DNA of 64,000 nucleotides from Glaciecola sp. UBA2563 (GCA_002340325.1 DDLV01000095.1:23296-87295), one strand, 5' to 3'. Shown: positions 1 through 8,743, counted from the first letter of the stretch. Numbers and translations are program-made. Notes: a model not told the origin generated them from the sequence alone.

Positions 1-19
1 AGCACTTGATTATGCCAGC

Positions 20-610
20 TCAGATAAGGAATCTGTTTCGAATTACCGTCCAATGGGCGGTGAAGTCGTGCGTTGGTTTTCTCGTGAATTTACTTCGAAT
101 GAACTGATTTATGCGCCCGTCAATAAAACATACAAGGATATTAGCGATGACATTTTCATCAATAGACATCTCTCGTCCTTCACGCAATTGTCTTTCTCGT
201 AATACTTGTTTTAACTGAACTTCTAGGCGGTCAAACAATTGGGCCAGGCGATCGCGCAGTCGCTCCTGTTCACCTGTCAGTGCATCACCATTGAGGATGC
301 GTGTGATACCTGGGTTCTTTTCAGCGAACCCGAGCATGAGGTGGACAATCAACTGGCATCGATTTGCAGCATCTTTTTCTTCATCAAGAATTTTGTTTAT
401 CCGCGAAAAAATAGTATCTTCGATAAATTCGATAAGCCCCTCGAACATACGCGCTTTTGATGGAAAGTGCCGATAAAGTGCCGCCTCAGAAACGCCCACC
501 TTTTCAGCAAGCTTGGCTGTTGTAATACGCTGTCCATTATTTGATTCCAACATGACTGCCAGCGCTTGCAATATTTGGGCTTTGCGATTAGGTTTTTTTG
601 CTGCGGGCAT
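20..610 (-). CDS. slmA: Nucleoid occlusion factor SlmA (TetR family)
   Basis: SlmA binds chromosomal sites and blocks FtsZ ring formation over the nucleoid. The sequence shows a TetR-type N-terminal helix-turn-helix at about residues 28-52 (AEKVGVSEAALYRHF) followed by an all-helical dimerisation domain; 196 residues match the family length. It begins 7 bp after the coaBC stop on the same strand, so the two are probably co-transcribed. In enterobacteria dut lies between these genes; here it does not. Identification rests on sequence and on the slmA/coaBC/radC neighbourhood, and is strong. Confidence 0.95.
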   Translation of the reverse strand: MPAAKKPNRKAQILQALAVMLESNNGQRITTAKLAEKVGVSEAALYRHFPSKARMFEGLIEFIEDTIFSRINKILDEEKDAANRCQLIVHLMLGFAEKNPGITRILNGDALTGEQERLRDRLAQLFDRLEVQLKQVLRERQLREGREMSIDENVIANILVCFIDGRINQFIRSKFTRKPTHDFTAHWTVIRNRFLI

Positions 611-617
611 AATTTTG

Positions 618-1862
618 TTACTTCACGGCGTCTTGTAGGTTGTTAGTTTTGTTTTGAAAACGGTACTCAGTCTCCATCATCTTTAGTAGCTCTAATGACA
701 GTGAGTGTTTACTCGCTTGACCAAGTTTGCGTTCGTTTTCACGTGTTAAAACTATAAGCGCATTCTGTTCTGAATTAAACCCCAATTCTGGATTTGACAC
801 GTCGTTTGCAGCAATCATGTTTAATTTTTTAGTCGTAAGCTTCTTGCGCGCGTAGTTAACAACGTTCTCTGTTTCAGCTGCGAAACCTAACGTAAATGGA
901 GGTCTAGGAAGTGACGCGACGGTTTTCAAAATGTCGGGATTTTGAACAAGCTTCAGTTGTAACGCGTCGTCTTTATTTTTTTTCATTTTTTGCGTTGCAA
1001 TATTGTCAACGCGATAGTCTGCTACAGCGGCGCATGCAATAAAAAAGTCAGCTCGGTCGATGTCATTAAGTACTGCCTCAAGCATTTCTTCTGCGCTTTC
1101 TACCTTTATCAGGTTGCATTGCTTTGGCGCTTTTAGGGTCACTGGCCCCGATACCAGGGTGACATATGCGCCCATTTTGACCGCGGTTTCTGCGAGTGCA
1201 TAACCCATCTTTCCCGAGCTGTGATTACTTATATATCGGACGGGATCAATTGCCTCGCGCGTTGGACCTGCAGTGATTGTAATGCGTTTGCCTTTTAGCA
1301 GTTTAGGCGTATCTTTCATCGATGAATGCTTGATGACTTCAAGGACTAACTCTTCTGGTTCAAGCATGCGTCCATAGCCTACGTCACCACAAGCTTGCTC
1401 TCCCGAGGCTGGTCCTATTAACTTCATTCCCAAGTCGGCTAGTTTCAAGCAATTTTGATGGGTAACTTTGGCCGCCCACATTTGTTGGTTCATCGCAGGC
1501 GCAACTAGAATGGGCGCTTTGGTTGCGAGCACAACGGTACCTAAAAGGTCGTCTGCAAACCCGCTACTGAGTTTTGCAATCGTATTTGCTGTTGCAGGTG
1601 CAACTAACATGATATCTGCCCATCTTGCCAACTCGATATGGCCCATTCCGAGCTCTGCTTCTTCATTCAGTAAGTCAGTACTAACTTTTTCTCCAGATAC
1701 TGCCTGTAATGACAATGAGCTAACAAAATGCATGGCTGATTGCGTGAGAATAACGCGAACATTGGCACCTTCGGCTTTTAGCTTGCGAACTAAATCAGGC
1801 GTTTTGTATGCCGCAATTCCGCCTGTAATCGCCAATAAAATGTTCTTTTGTACAAGTTGCAT
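618..1862 (-). CDS. coaBC: Bifunctional phosphopantothenoylcysteine decarboxylase / phosphopantothenate-cysteine ligase
   Basis: Makes 4'-phosphopantetheine from phosphopantothenate and cysteine in coenzyme A synthesis. The N-terminal flavoprotein decarboxylase half (about 1-190) shows the catalytic His75 (GHIELARWAD), the PAMNQQMW substrate motif at 122-129 and Cys158 in GEQACGDVGYGRM. The C-terminal ligase half begins near GPTREAIDPVRYISN, with the Lys-rich KMKKNKD stretch. At 414 residues it is full length. It is divergent from radC and upstream of slmA. coaD, two steps later in the same pathway, is also in this window. Confidence 0.96.
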   Translation of the reverse strand: MQLVQKNILLAITGGIAAYKTPDLVRKLKAEGANVRVILTQSAMHFVSSLSLQAVSGEKVSTDLLNEEAELGMGHIELARWADIMLVAPATANTIAKLSSGFADDLLGTVVLATKAPILVAPAMNQQMWAAKVTHQNCLKLADLGMKLIGPASGEQACGDVGYGRMLEPEELVLEVIKHSSMKDTPKLLKGKRITITAGPTREAIDPVRYISNHSSGKMGYALAETAVKMGAYVTLVSGPVTLKAPKQCNLIKVESAEEMLEAVLNDIDRADFFIACAAVADYRVDNIATQKMKKNKDDALQLKLVQNPDILKTVASLPRPPFTLGFAAETENVVNYARKKLTTKKLNMIAANDVSNPELGFNSEQNALIVLTRENERKLGQASKHSLSLELLKMMETEYRFQNKTNNLQDAVK

Positions 1863-1923
1863 GTGTTGAAAATTCAGATTCTAATGTAGCGTAATTAAAG
1901 CATTGTTATCCAAGGAAGGAAAC

Positions 1924-2598
1924 ATGAAAATCATGCAATGGCCGAAACAAGAAAGACCACGAGAGAAGCTTTTGCAATTAGGTGTGCACGCACTGAGCGA
2001 TGCTGAGTTACTCGCCATTTTTATTCAATGTGGTGTCAAAGGCGAATCTGCGCTTGATGTTGCAAAGCGGTTATTAACCGAATTTGGGTCATTAAGACAG
2101 CTGCTTCATGCTTCGAGGCGCCGTTTGATAAATTCAAAAGGAATAGGTGTCGCAAAATATGCTCTGTTACAAGCAAGCGCAGAGTTGAATCGCCGAGCAC
2201 TAGTTGAAGTCATGGTGAAAGAGCGAGGTTTCTCTAGCTCAGAAGAAGCTTCATTTTATCTGCAACAACATTTACGAGACAAACAAAGAGAAGTATTTAC
2301 TGTACTGATGCTTGATAGCCAGCATCAATTGATTGCGCTGCATGATATGTTTTTCGGTACGATCAATGCGGCGACAGTATATCCACGGGAAATAGTCAAA
2401 CAAGCACTCGAAGACAATGCAGCTGCTGTCATCCTGGCCCATAATCATCCAAGCGGTCATCCTGAGCCAAGCAATGCGGATGAGCAAATTACACAGCGAA
2501 TTGTACAAGCGCTTTCTCTTGTCGATATCAATGTCTTAGATCATTTTGTCATTGGAGAGGGAACTGCGGTTTCATTTGCACAACGAGGATTGCTATAA
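1924..2598 (+). CDS. radC: RadC family JAB/MPN-domain protein
   Basis: RadC proteins carry an N-terminal helix-hairpin-helix-like region and a C-terminal JAB/MPN metalloprotease-like domain; the cellular role is not settled, and the old DNA-repair assignment is doubtful. The metal-binding signature is seen in AHNHPSGHPEPSNADEQIT. The ATG at 1924 is preceded by AAGGAAGGA at 1912-1920 with good spacing; a longer reading from a TTG at 1903 is less likely because it would include this ribosome binding site. About 224 residues, full length. Divergent from coaBC, a common placement in gammaproteobacteria. Confidence 0.93.
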   Translation: MKIMQWPKQERPREKLLQLGVHALSDAELLAIFIQCGVKGESALDVAKRLLTEFGSLRQLLHASRRRLINSKGIGVAKYALLQASAELNRRALVEVMVKERGFSSSEEASFYLQQHLRDKQREVFTVLMLDSQHQLIALHDMFFGTINAATVYPREIVKQALEDNAAAVILAHNHPSGHPEPSNADEQITQRIVQALSLVDINVLDHFVIGEGTAVSFAQRGLL

Positions 2599-2694
2599 TC
2601 ATCTATGTAAGAAGTAATGCACCCCAATAAGCATTAAAAGTAGTATTTTTATTTGACCATTATTTCAAGTTACCGATACTCGCCATTTTAGGAA

Positions 2695-3477
2695 ATGGAT
2701 ATGACGCAAGTGCCCGTGCTGCTTATTAATCTAAATCGCTCTAAACAGCGACTGCGTGACTCTGCGGGTGCGCTTGATGCGCTTGGCATAAACTATGAGC
2801 GAGTAGAAGCTGTTGATGGTGCCTCGTTATCCGAATATGATTTAAACCTGTTCAAAGCGCCTGATTACAGTGCCTATTATAAAAAACTGTCTCTTGCTGA
2901 ATTTGGTTGCTACTTTAGCCATCGAAAGTGTTGGCAATTAATCTGTGAACGTAATATTGAAAGGGCCATTATTTTGGAAGATGACTTTTCTCTACGGCCC
3001 GAGTTTGCTGATTTGTGTAATAAGTTGTCATTTTTACCCGTCGATTGGGAATGCCTTAAGTTAATGGAGTTCCCAGAAAAGCGAAATGCAATAGCAAATA
3101 TTGATTTTTGTTCATGGAACATAGTTGCATACGATAAAACACCATGTCGCACGGGCGCGTATGCGATAACGCTCTCAGGCGCCGCAAAGATGCTAGCGCA
3201 TTCCAAAAAAATCGCACGGCCAGTTGATATCGATTTTCAATATGCATGGGAACATCACGTTACCACGCTTGGCATTAAGCCCTACCCTGTCGTTGCAGAA
3301 AATGGCAGTGCTAGCACCATAGATGAATCTTTCAGTCGTAAATCCGCTGACTCTAGTTATCTAAAAAAACTACTGCACATGATTCAATTTAAAATCAACA
3401 ACTACAGATACAATAAAGATTTGTTGGAAAGCATACAGCCATCACGCGCCTCTTGCCCCGAAAGAAAAATAAGTTAG
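2695..3477 (+). CDS. Glycosyltransferase family 25 (LPS biosynthesis)
   Basis: Belongs to the LPS-modifying GT25 family, which transfers a sugar to lipooligosaccharide or LPS core. Typical features are the N-terminal PVLLINLNRSKQRL, the VEAVDG motif near residue 40, GCYFSHRKCWQ, and the acidic ILEDDF motif where the nucleotide-sugar metal site is expected. 260 residues, complete. It stands between radC and rpmB, away from the other LPS genes at 8-11 kb. Acceptor and donor sugars cannot be read from the sequence. Confidence 0.85.
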   Translation: MDMTQVPVLLINLNRSKQRLRDSAGALDALGINYERVEAVDGASLSEYDLNLFKAPDYSAYYKKLSLAEFGCYFSHRKCWQLICERNIERAIILEDDFSLRPEFADLCNKLSFLPVDWECLKLMEFPEKRNAIANIDFCSWNIVAYDKTPCRTGAYAITLSGAAKMLAHSKKIARPVDIDFQYAWEHHVTTLGIKPYPVVAENGSASTIDESFSRKSADSSYLKKLLHMIQFKINNYRYNKDLLESIQPSRASCPERKIS

Positions 3478-3537
3478 AAGTTTGGAAACGATATATGTTT
3501 GCCTTAAGAGTGCGGAATTATTGTTTTAGTTGACGTT

Positions 3538-3675
3538 AAAGGGAGCGTTTGTGATGGATTGCAGGCCATAATAAAGTGTCAAAAAACAAGGATGTTTTTT
3601 GCCAAGCGCCACATGGACGTGCTCGAGCGTCTTTATTATGGCCTGCAATCTATCGCATAAAGCGATTTCCGACTT
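3538..3675 (+). ncRNA. Dispersed structured element, copy A (candidate RNA with two GGA hairpins)
   Basis: 138 bp that recur in reverse orientation at 53988-54125. The core (3570-3637) differs from the other copy by two substitutions and one indel. It contains CAAAAAACA-AGGA-TGTTTTTTG (9-bp stem, AGGA loop) and a second hairpin CAC-ATGGAC-GTG, both presenting GGA in the loop like CsrA/RsmA sites. The core is closed by AATAAAG/CTTTATT and then by arms 3557-3569 and 3638-3650 that pair perfectly (13/13) but are unrelated in sequence to the arms of copy B. Conserved flanks carry GGAGCGTTTGT before an ATG, and GCGATTTC. No known family was recognised; whether it is transcribed is unknown. Confidence 0.6.
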
Positions 3676-3726
3676 AACTTAAACAAATACAACTCGACCT
3701 GCTACTTTAAAAATAACGCTTATTGG

Positions 3727-3755
3727 TTGTGTTTTCTTCATTTATGCTGTATAAC
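3727..3755 (+). promoter_or_regulatory. Putative sigma-70 promoter for rpmB-rpmG
   Basis: TTGTGT at 3727-3732 and TATAAC at 3750-3755 are separated by 17 bp, about 80 bp before the rpmB start. This is a sequence match only. Confidence 0.5.
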
Positions 3756-3834
3756 ATGCGCCCTCTGAATTAGTGACTTTGCAAGCGATGATTGTTTGCA
3801 AATAAATGGCAAAAAGTTTGTTCTGGAGACAAAA

Positions 3835-4071
3835 ATGTCAAGAGTATGTATTGTTACTGGCAAGAAGCCAGCGGTTGGAAATAATCGTTCGCACGCAAAA
3901 AATGCGACGAGACGACGTTTTCTACCAAATCTTCAGACCCACAGATTTTGGGTTGAGAGCGAAAATCGTTTTGTAAAGCTGCGCCTATCGACTAAAGGTA
4001 TGCGTATTATTGATAAAAAAGGTATCGATTCAGTGTTGTCTGATATCCGTGCCCGTGGTGAAAAGGTTTAA
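3835..4071 (+). CDS. rpmB: 50S ribosomal protein L28
   Basis: Large-subunit ribosomal protein. Starts MSRVCIVTGKKP and continues through GNNRSHAKNATRRRF, the canonical L28 pattern; 78 residues, the usual length. The ATG at 3835 follows GGAG at 3824-3827; an upstream in-frame start at 3796 would add residues absent from the family. It forms an operon with rpmG, 9 bp downstream. The structured element copy A and a putative promoter lie upstream. Confidence 0.97.
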   Translation: MSRVCIVTGKKPAVGNNRSHAKNATRRRFLPNLQTHRFWVESENRFVKLRLSTKGMRIIDKKGIDSVLSDIRARGEKV

Positions 4072-4080
4072 GGAACGGAT

Positions 4081-4236
4081 ATGCGTGATAAAATCAAATT
4101 AGTGTCAAGTGCAGGTACCGGTTTCTATTACACTACAGACAAAAATAAAAGAAACATGCCTGGAAAAATGGAGATCAAAAAATACGATCCTAAAGTGCGC
4201 AAGCATGTAATGTTCAAGGAAGCAAAGATTAAATAA
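4081..4236 (+). CDS. rpmG: 50S ribosomal protein L33
   Basis: A 51-residue basic protein reading MRDKIKLVSSAGTGFYYTTD and ending KHVMFKEAKIK, recognisable as L33. It lacks the paired CxxC zinc motifs, so it is the zinc-free (C-) form usual in gammaproteobacteria. It directly follows rpmB, giving the conserved rpmB-rpmG order, and is followed by a hairpin terminator at 4294. Confidence 0.96.
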   Translation: MRDKIKLVSSAGTGFYYTTDKNKRNMPGKMEIKKYDPKVRKHVMFKEAKIK

Positions 4237-4293
4237 AATTTCGGATTTATTTCGTCAATATAAATAACGAAAGTTAAGATTGTCTCCAAAGTG

Positions 4294-4325
4294 GCCCAGC
4301 ATATGCTGGGCTTCTTGCATTTTAC
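4294..4325 (+). terminator. Probable rho-independent terminator after rpmG
   Basis: The perfect palindrome GCCCAGCATATGCTGGGC (4294-4311) is followed by a moderately T-rich stretch. It lies 58 bp after the rpmG stop, before the next coding region. Confidence 0.65.
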
Positions 4326-4375
4326 ACAGACAAACCTCATGCTACAGGTTTGCATAACAAAAGCATATTAAGGTT

Positions 4376-4852
4376 ATGAGAAAACTATCTCAACGAGCTT
4401 GGAATAACGTACTCATTTTCTCCATGTTAGCACTTATAATCATCTTGAACTGGGAGAATTTTGTTCGACCAGATAACCAAGATGTTACGAATGTGTTAGA
4501 CCGGACGGATGTCATTCTAAGCATGCAAATTGATACCTTGAGTTTTGAGCGTATAGGCACTGGTTGGCGGGTAGTAGGGCCTGAAAACGTCATTCCAAAA
4601 GATTTAAACACAGATAAGATAAATGAGATAGTGAACAACTGGTTGACCCTTCAGCTCACCGAAATGACGTCTAGAGAGGACTACCAATATTTCACTACCC
4701 CAGACCACAACATAAAACTCTATGTTGCTGGGCGTCAGGGGCCCCTATCTGTTTATTTGGTGCTGTCCGATAGCCAGTTATATGCAATGATTAATAATCA
4801 GCCGTATATTATTTCCTCCCCCCTCTATTCAGACCTAATACCAGGTGGATAA
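4376..4852 (+). CDS. Conserved hypothetical membrane-anchored protein
   Basis: 158 residues. One N-terminal membrane segment (about 12-26, NVLIFSMLALIIILNW) is followed by a predicted periplasmic domain rich in beta strands, with no catalytic motif that I recognise. It ends 2 bp before the mutM start codon, so translation is probably coupled with mutM. Function unknown; the arrangement suggests co-expression only and does not imply a role in DNA repair. Confidence 0.75.
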   Translation: MRKLSQRAWNNVLIFSMLALIIILNWENFVRPDNQDVTNVLDRTDVILSMQIDTLSFERIGTGWRVVGPENVIPKDLNTDKINEIVNNWLTLQLTEMTSREDYQYFTTPDHNIKLYVAGRQGPLSVYLVLSDSQLYAMINNQPYIISSPLYSDLIPGG

Positions 4853-4854
4853 AA

Positions 4855-5679
4855 ATGCCTGAGTTACCCGAAGTAGAAGTTACAAAACAAGGTGTCACCC
4901 CCTATTTGCTGGGCCAGAAAATCATCAAAGTGGCCGTTCATAATAAGAATATGCGCTGGCCAGTACCAGATGAAGTACATCATTCGGAAGGGTTGGAAAT
5001 TACTAGCGTCTCCAGGCGTGCCAAATACCTTTTTCTGGAGACCTCTCGCGGCTGTATTGTTTTTCATTTAGGTATGTCTGGCAAAATGCGGGTAATCGAC
5101 ACAACAGCAACGAAAATCAAGCATGACCACATTGAAGTTCTGCTTGATTCTAATAAAAAGCTTGTCCTCAATGATCCCAGGCGATTTGGCGCGTGTCTTT
5201 GGCAGGATCGTAATCAGGAACAGGCTCCGCTGATCATAAAACTCCTAGGCAATCTTGGGCCAGAACCATTGACAGATGACTTTGATGGACATTTACTCTT
5301 TGAGTTATCGAGAGGACGTGTTTCACCGGTTAAGAACTTCATTATGGACAACGCGGTGGTTGTGGGCGTTGGAAACATCTACGCTAACGAATCTTTGTTT
5401 TTGGCAGGTATCGACCCAAGAAGAGCTGCTGGTCGCATCAGCCGCAAACGATATGTCAGGTTAGCGAACAAAATAAAATTTGTACTATCAAAAGCGATTC
5501 AGCAGGGTGGTACAACATTGAGAGATTTTGCTCAGGCTGACGGTAATCCCGGATACTTTTCTCAACATCTTCACGTTTATGGGCGAGCAGGCGAACAGTG
5601 TGATGTATGCGGGACGTTAATAAGAGCTAAAACGATTGGACAGCGAAACACCTTTTACTGCATTAGTTGCCAACGTTGA
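4855..5679 (+). CDS. mutM: Formamidopyrimidine-DNA glycosylase (Fpg)
   Basis: Base-excision repair enzyme that removes 8-oxoguanine and formamidopyrimidines and then nicks the abasic site. Catalytic Pro2 and Glu3 are present in MPELPEVEV, the conserved Lys57 in SRRAKYLF, and a C-terminal zinc finger is formed by CDVC and CISC at about 249-272. 274 residues, full length. Its last 17 bp overlap the convergent coaD gene, the usual neighbour. Confidence 0.97.
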   Translation: MPELPEVEVTKQGVTPYLLGQKIIKVAVHNKNMRWPVPDEVHHSEGLEITSVSRRAKYLFLETSRGCIVFHLGMSGKMRVIDTTATKIKHDHIEVLLDSNKKLVLNDPRRFGACLWQDRNQEQAPLIIKLLGNLGPEPLTDDFDGHLLFELSRGRVSPVKNFIMDNAVVVGVGNIYANESLFLAGIDPRRAAGRISRKRYVRLANKIKFVLSKAIQQGGTTLRDFAQADGNPGYFSQHLHVYGRAGEQCDVCGTLIRAKTIGQRNTFYCISCQR

Positions 5680-6196
5680 GGCGAACTGTTTTACTTTTCT
5701 TGCCTAATTTGTGTATAAGCGCCTGCTCAACGACGGGATGACAGAATTCATTAACATTTCCATCATGCAGTGCTACTTCTTTCACTAGCGTCGAAGAAAT
5801 GAAAGAGTTCTCTTCAGATGGCGTCAAAAAAACACTTTCTAAATCAGCGTTTAGACGGCGATTCATGTTCGCTAGCTGGAACTCATATTCAAAATCTGAA
5901 ACAGCGCGCAGTCCGCGCACCAATATATGCGCTTCTTCCTTGCGAGCTAAATCTGCAAGTAATCCCGTAAATCCAATAACTCTAACGTTACTTAGGTGCT
6001 TGGTAACTTCTGTTATTAATGATACCCGTTCATCAAGCGTAAATAAGGGTTTTTTGCTCGGATTGGAGGCGATTGCAACGACTACCTCGGAAAATAAATT
6101 CGCCGCGCGGTCAACTAAATCAGCATGTCCATTAGTGATTGGATCGAATGTACCTGGATAAATTGCTCTACGGTAATTGCTATCGTTCATCATCAT
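5663..6196 (-). CDS. coaD: Phosphopantetheine adenylyltransferase
   Basis: Penultimate enzyme of coenzyme A synthesis, transferring AMP from ATP to 4'-phosphopantetheine. The nucleotidyltransferase signature is seen in YPGTFDPITNGH and the second motif in SSTLVKEVA. 177 residues, a little longer than the usual 160 or so because of a C-terminal extension that overlaps mutM. Three consecutive ATG codons make the exact start uncertain by one or two residues. Confidence 0.95.
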   Translation of the reverse strand: MMMNDSNYRRAIYPGTFDPITNGHADLVDRAANLFSEVVVAIASNPSKKPLFTLDERVSLITEVTKHLSNVRVIGFTGLLADLARKEEAHILVRGLRAVSDFEYEFQLANMNRRLNADLESVFLTPSEENSFISSTLVKEVALHDGNVNEFCHPVVEQALIHKLGKKSKTVRLNVGN

Positions 6197-6349
6197 ACAG
6201 TTTTACCTTTAATCCCTAAACGGCATGGCCTGACTCAATGCGAAGTAAACAAAATTAATGGATAAAATGCAAATAAAACTTTTGTCGGCTTGGGAAAGAT
6301 CCCGTTTTTGCGATATTATCAGTAGTAAACATAATCAAAAAAAGCCTCA

Positions 6350-7813
6350 ATGAGAATTCGTGCGCTAGCGGTTATCCTCGCGTCTCTATCCTTTATCCAC
6401 TATCAACCGGTCAATGCTTCACCATGGGTTGGGACCGTAGATAAACAATTGCACTTTGATATGCAGACATTGGTCGAATGGGGTTATATCGAACTTGCGG
6501 TGACGACATATCCAATTCCTTGGAAAGGAATTTCAGAACAGCTAACTGGAATAGATCCCTCAACGATGCCTTCTTTGCCTCGGATGGCTTATACGCGTCT
6601 TCTCCATTATTCAAAATTACAGTCGCAACGAACAGCGCTCCAGTTTGCCACCATTGAAGGCGCAACGGATGATGTGCGTTTTAGAAGTTTTGATGATGGC
6701 GTCGAAAACAAAGGTAAGATCTCGTTATCCAGCGAGTTTTACATCGGTAGAGTATCGGCTCAACTCACGCTGAATTATGCTAGTGGTGGAGAGAAAAATC
6801 TGGACAATAGTTTTATTGCATATCAGCTCGGCGACTGGAATATCAGGCTCGGTTCAATTGAACAATTTTGGGGGCCTGCCCAAAGCTCGAGTTTGATAAT
6901 GTCGACTAATACGCGCCCAATTAAAGCATTCGCGTTTTCTCGCTCGCGCTCAACGCGATCTAGCTCACCGTGGCTTAGCTGGATGGGGCCATGGTACTTT
7001 ACGACTCAATTAGGCCAGCTTGAGAGCGATCGGGCCATTCCTAACGCCAAATTGTTCCTCAACAGAGCTAACGTTCGACCGATCAAAGGCCTAGAACTAG
7101 GATTTTCGTGGGCAGCCATGTGGGGTGGTGAAGGTCGACCAGAAGATTTAGATAGTTTTATTGAAGTCATTACGTTTGAGTCGGTTTGCTTGAGAGAAGA
7201 TGGTATTTGCACAGATGCACAGTTAAGTAAACGAGGAAATCATTTAGCTGGATTTGATCTAACGTACTCGTTTGATCTTTTTGAAAGACCAATGACCGTT
7301 TACGCGCAGCGCATCGGAGAAGATTCAGCAGGCACATTTAACATTACTGATAACGCGAACCTGTTTGGTGTATCAACATATATTGGTAACGCAAAGATCT
7401 TTTTGGAAACAAGCGACACGAATATAAATTGTGATGGCGGCGCGACTGATAATCTGGATTGTTATTATGAAAATGGTACTTACGAAACAGGCTATCGCGC
7501 ATACGGTAGGTCCATCGGCAGTACATTTGATAGCGATGCCAAGCAATTTACCTTAGGCACAAATTATAGATTTGACGAGGGAGCAGTTGCAGAGCTTTTC
7601 TTGCGTTACGCTGAACTCAATCGAGATGAGAGCAGACCAAGTCCTGTGCTGACGGATAGCAATACCGAGGATCTTCTTGAATTGTCAGGCTTTTATCGCA
7701 TGCCCTACAATAAGTGGTTGGTTACTGCAGGTGGCACCATCTCGCAACGAGATTTGCCTGAAGGTAATGAAACCGATGGCTTGCTATACCTCAAAGCACA
7801 GTATGCATTTTAG
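6350..7813 (+). CDS. Wzi-family outer-membrane capsule/polysaccharide assembly protein
   Basis: 487 residues with a cleavable signal peptide (about 1-23, ending PVNA). The rest has alternating beta-strand patterns ending in an aromatic residue (LKAQYAF), typical of an outer-membrane barrel. Motifs such as WNIRLGSIEQFWGPAQSSSL resemble the Wzi capsule assembly family, in which the barrel helps anchor surface polysaccharide. Neighbouring LPS genes fit a role at the cell surface. Whether this organism makes a capsule cannot be told from the window. Confidence 0.8.
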   Translation: MRIRALAVILASLSFIHYQPVNASPWVGTVDKQLHFDMQTLVEWGYIELAVTTYPIPWKGISEQLTGIDPSTMPSLPRMAYTRLLHYSKLQSQRTALQFATIEGATDDVRFRSFDDGVENKGKISLSSEFYIGRVSAQLTLNYASGGEKNLDNSFIAYQLGDWNIRLGSIEQFWGPAQSSSLIMSTNTRPIKAFAFSRSRSTRSSSPWLSWMGPWYFTTQLGQLESDRAIPNAKLFLNRANVRPIKGLELGFSWAAMWGGEGRPEDLDSFIEVITFESVCLREDGICTDAQLSKRGNHLAGFDLTYSFDLFERPMTVYAQRIGEDSAGTFNITDNANLFGVSTYIGNAKIFLETSDTNINCDGGATDNLDCYYENGTYETGYRAYGRSIGSTFDSDAKQFTLGTNYRFDEGAVAELFLRYAELNRDESRPSPVLTDSNTEDLLELSGFYRMPYNKWLVTAGGTISQRDLPEGNETDGLLYLKAQYAF

Positions 7814-7876
7814 GTTTTTATAGCGAGCGCTTATTTGAGATTGATCGAAGATTAGGTGAGGGAGAGTGCTCGGGAA

Positions 7877-8605
7877 TTATGATGGGCGTAATTCCGGTTG
7901 AGAATAGCCCTCTACCAAAGCTTCCCAGTCATCCTGATTAAATGCATAACCCAGATGCTTAGTAAGTTGTTTATCTAGCGAACGCCTAAATCTTGCTATG
8001 TTCTTTTCTTTCCAGTTACCGTCCGGTTTTCTCATACACTTATCAAAGTCTATTAAGAACACCTGCTCTTTATTGTCAATAAGGATATTTTTCACATTGA
8101 TATCATCATGGCAAACGTTCAGATTGTGCATTTGTTTAATGCTTGCGCCAATGGCGGACCATAGCGCTTTGTCAATTGGGGACTGCAACAGTATTTGGTG
8201 AAGCTCATTTGAATGTGGAATGATTTCAGTAATAATCGCTGCGCTATAAGTAAGGCCAGCTTTTTCCACTCTGCCCGCAATCGGCGTTGGAACTCGAAGA
8301 CCATTTTTATGCATGTATTCTAGTAAAAGTAATTCGCTGTATACCCTTGTGTTTGCGATGTTTTTCCATCTAAACCGTTGCTTGTTAATTTTGGCGACTA
8401 AGCCTCCTCTCAGATAATGTCGCAGCGCAAATTTTCGGTTGTTGAAAGAAAAAAAATAAACTGCTCCTCTCCCTGATTTTGTCTGTTCAATCAGGTTTTG
8501 TTGTTTGAGCCATGTCGGGTCAAAAAAATCAGCAGACAAATTCCGATCGCCCACTTTGTTTGCTGTCAATACGTAGTATTGGTCCTCAGATTCAACTTTG
8601 ATCAT
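7877..8605 (-). CDS. kdkA: 3-deoxy-D-manno-octulosonic acid kinase (KdkA-like)
   Basis: A small bacterial kinase of the Kdo/RIO type that phosphorylates Kdo of lipid A-Kdo. The active site is seen as CHDDINVKNILI (catalytic Asp, Asn) followed by FLIDFDKC in place of DFG. 242 residues, matching KdkA. It is divergent from two glycosyltransferase genes that would act on the inner core, so the context supports LPS core phosphorylation. Cytoplasmic face of the inner membrane is expected. Confidence 0.86.
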   Translation of the reverse strand: MIKVESEDQYYVLTANKVGDRNLSADFFDPTWLKQQNLIEQTKSGRGAVYFFSFNNRKFALRHYLRGGLVAKINKQRFRWKNIANTRVYSELLLLEYMHKNGLRVPTPIAGRVEKAGLTYSAAIITEIIPHSNELHQILLQSPIDKALWSAIGASIKQMHNLNVCHDDINVKNILIDNKEQVFLIDFDKCMRKPDGNWKEKNIARFRRSLDKQLTKHLGYAFNQDDWEALVEGYSQPELRPS

Positions 8606-8743
8606 GACAAAAGAATAATATTACCGGCTTAATTACGTTAATATGCAAATAGTACAACATAGTTATTCCAAAAGCCTTGAATTCTCTCGAGCCGATGATC
8701 TTAAAACAATCACTCTTAAAACAGTCAAACTCAAAATAGCCAA

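Noticed and set aside
1468..1869. 133-codon open frame on the plus strand
   Set aside because: Antisense to the conserved decarboxylase half of coaBC; no independent signals.
3538..3675. Integron attC site or REP/BIME repeat as explanation for the dispersed element
   Set aside because: attC sites keep their ends and vary in the middle, the reverse of what is seen; no integron integrase is near. REP units are shorter and lack two GGA hairpins.
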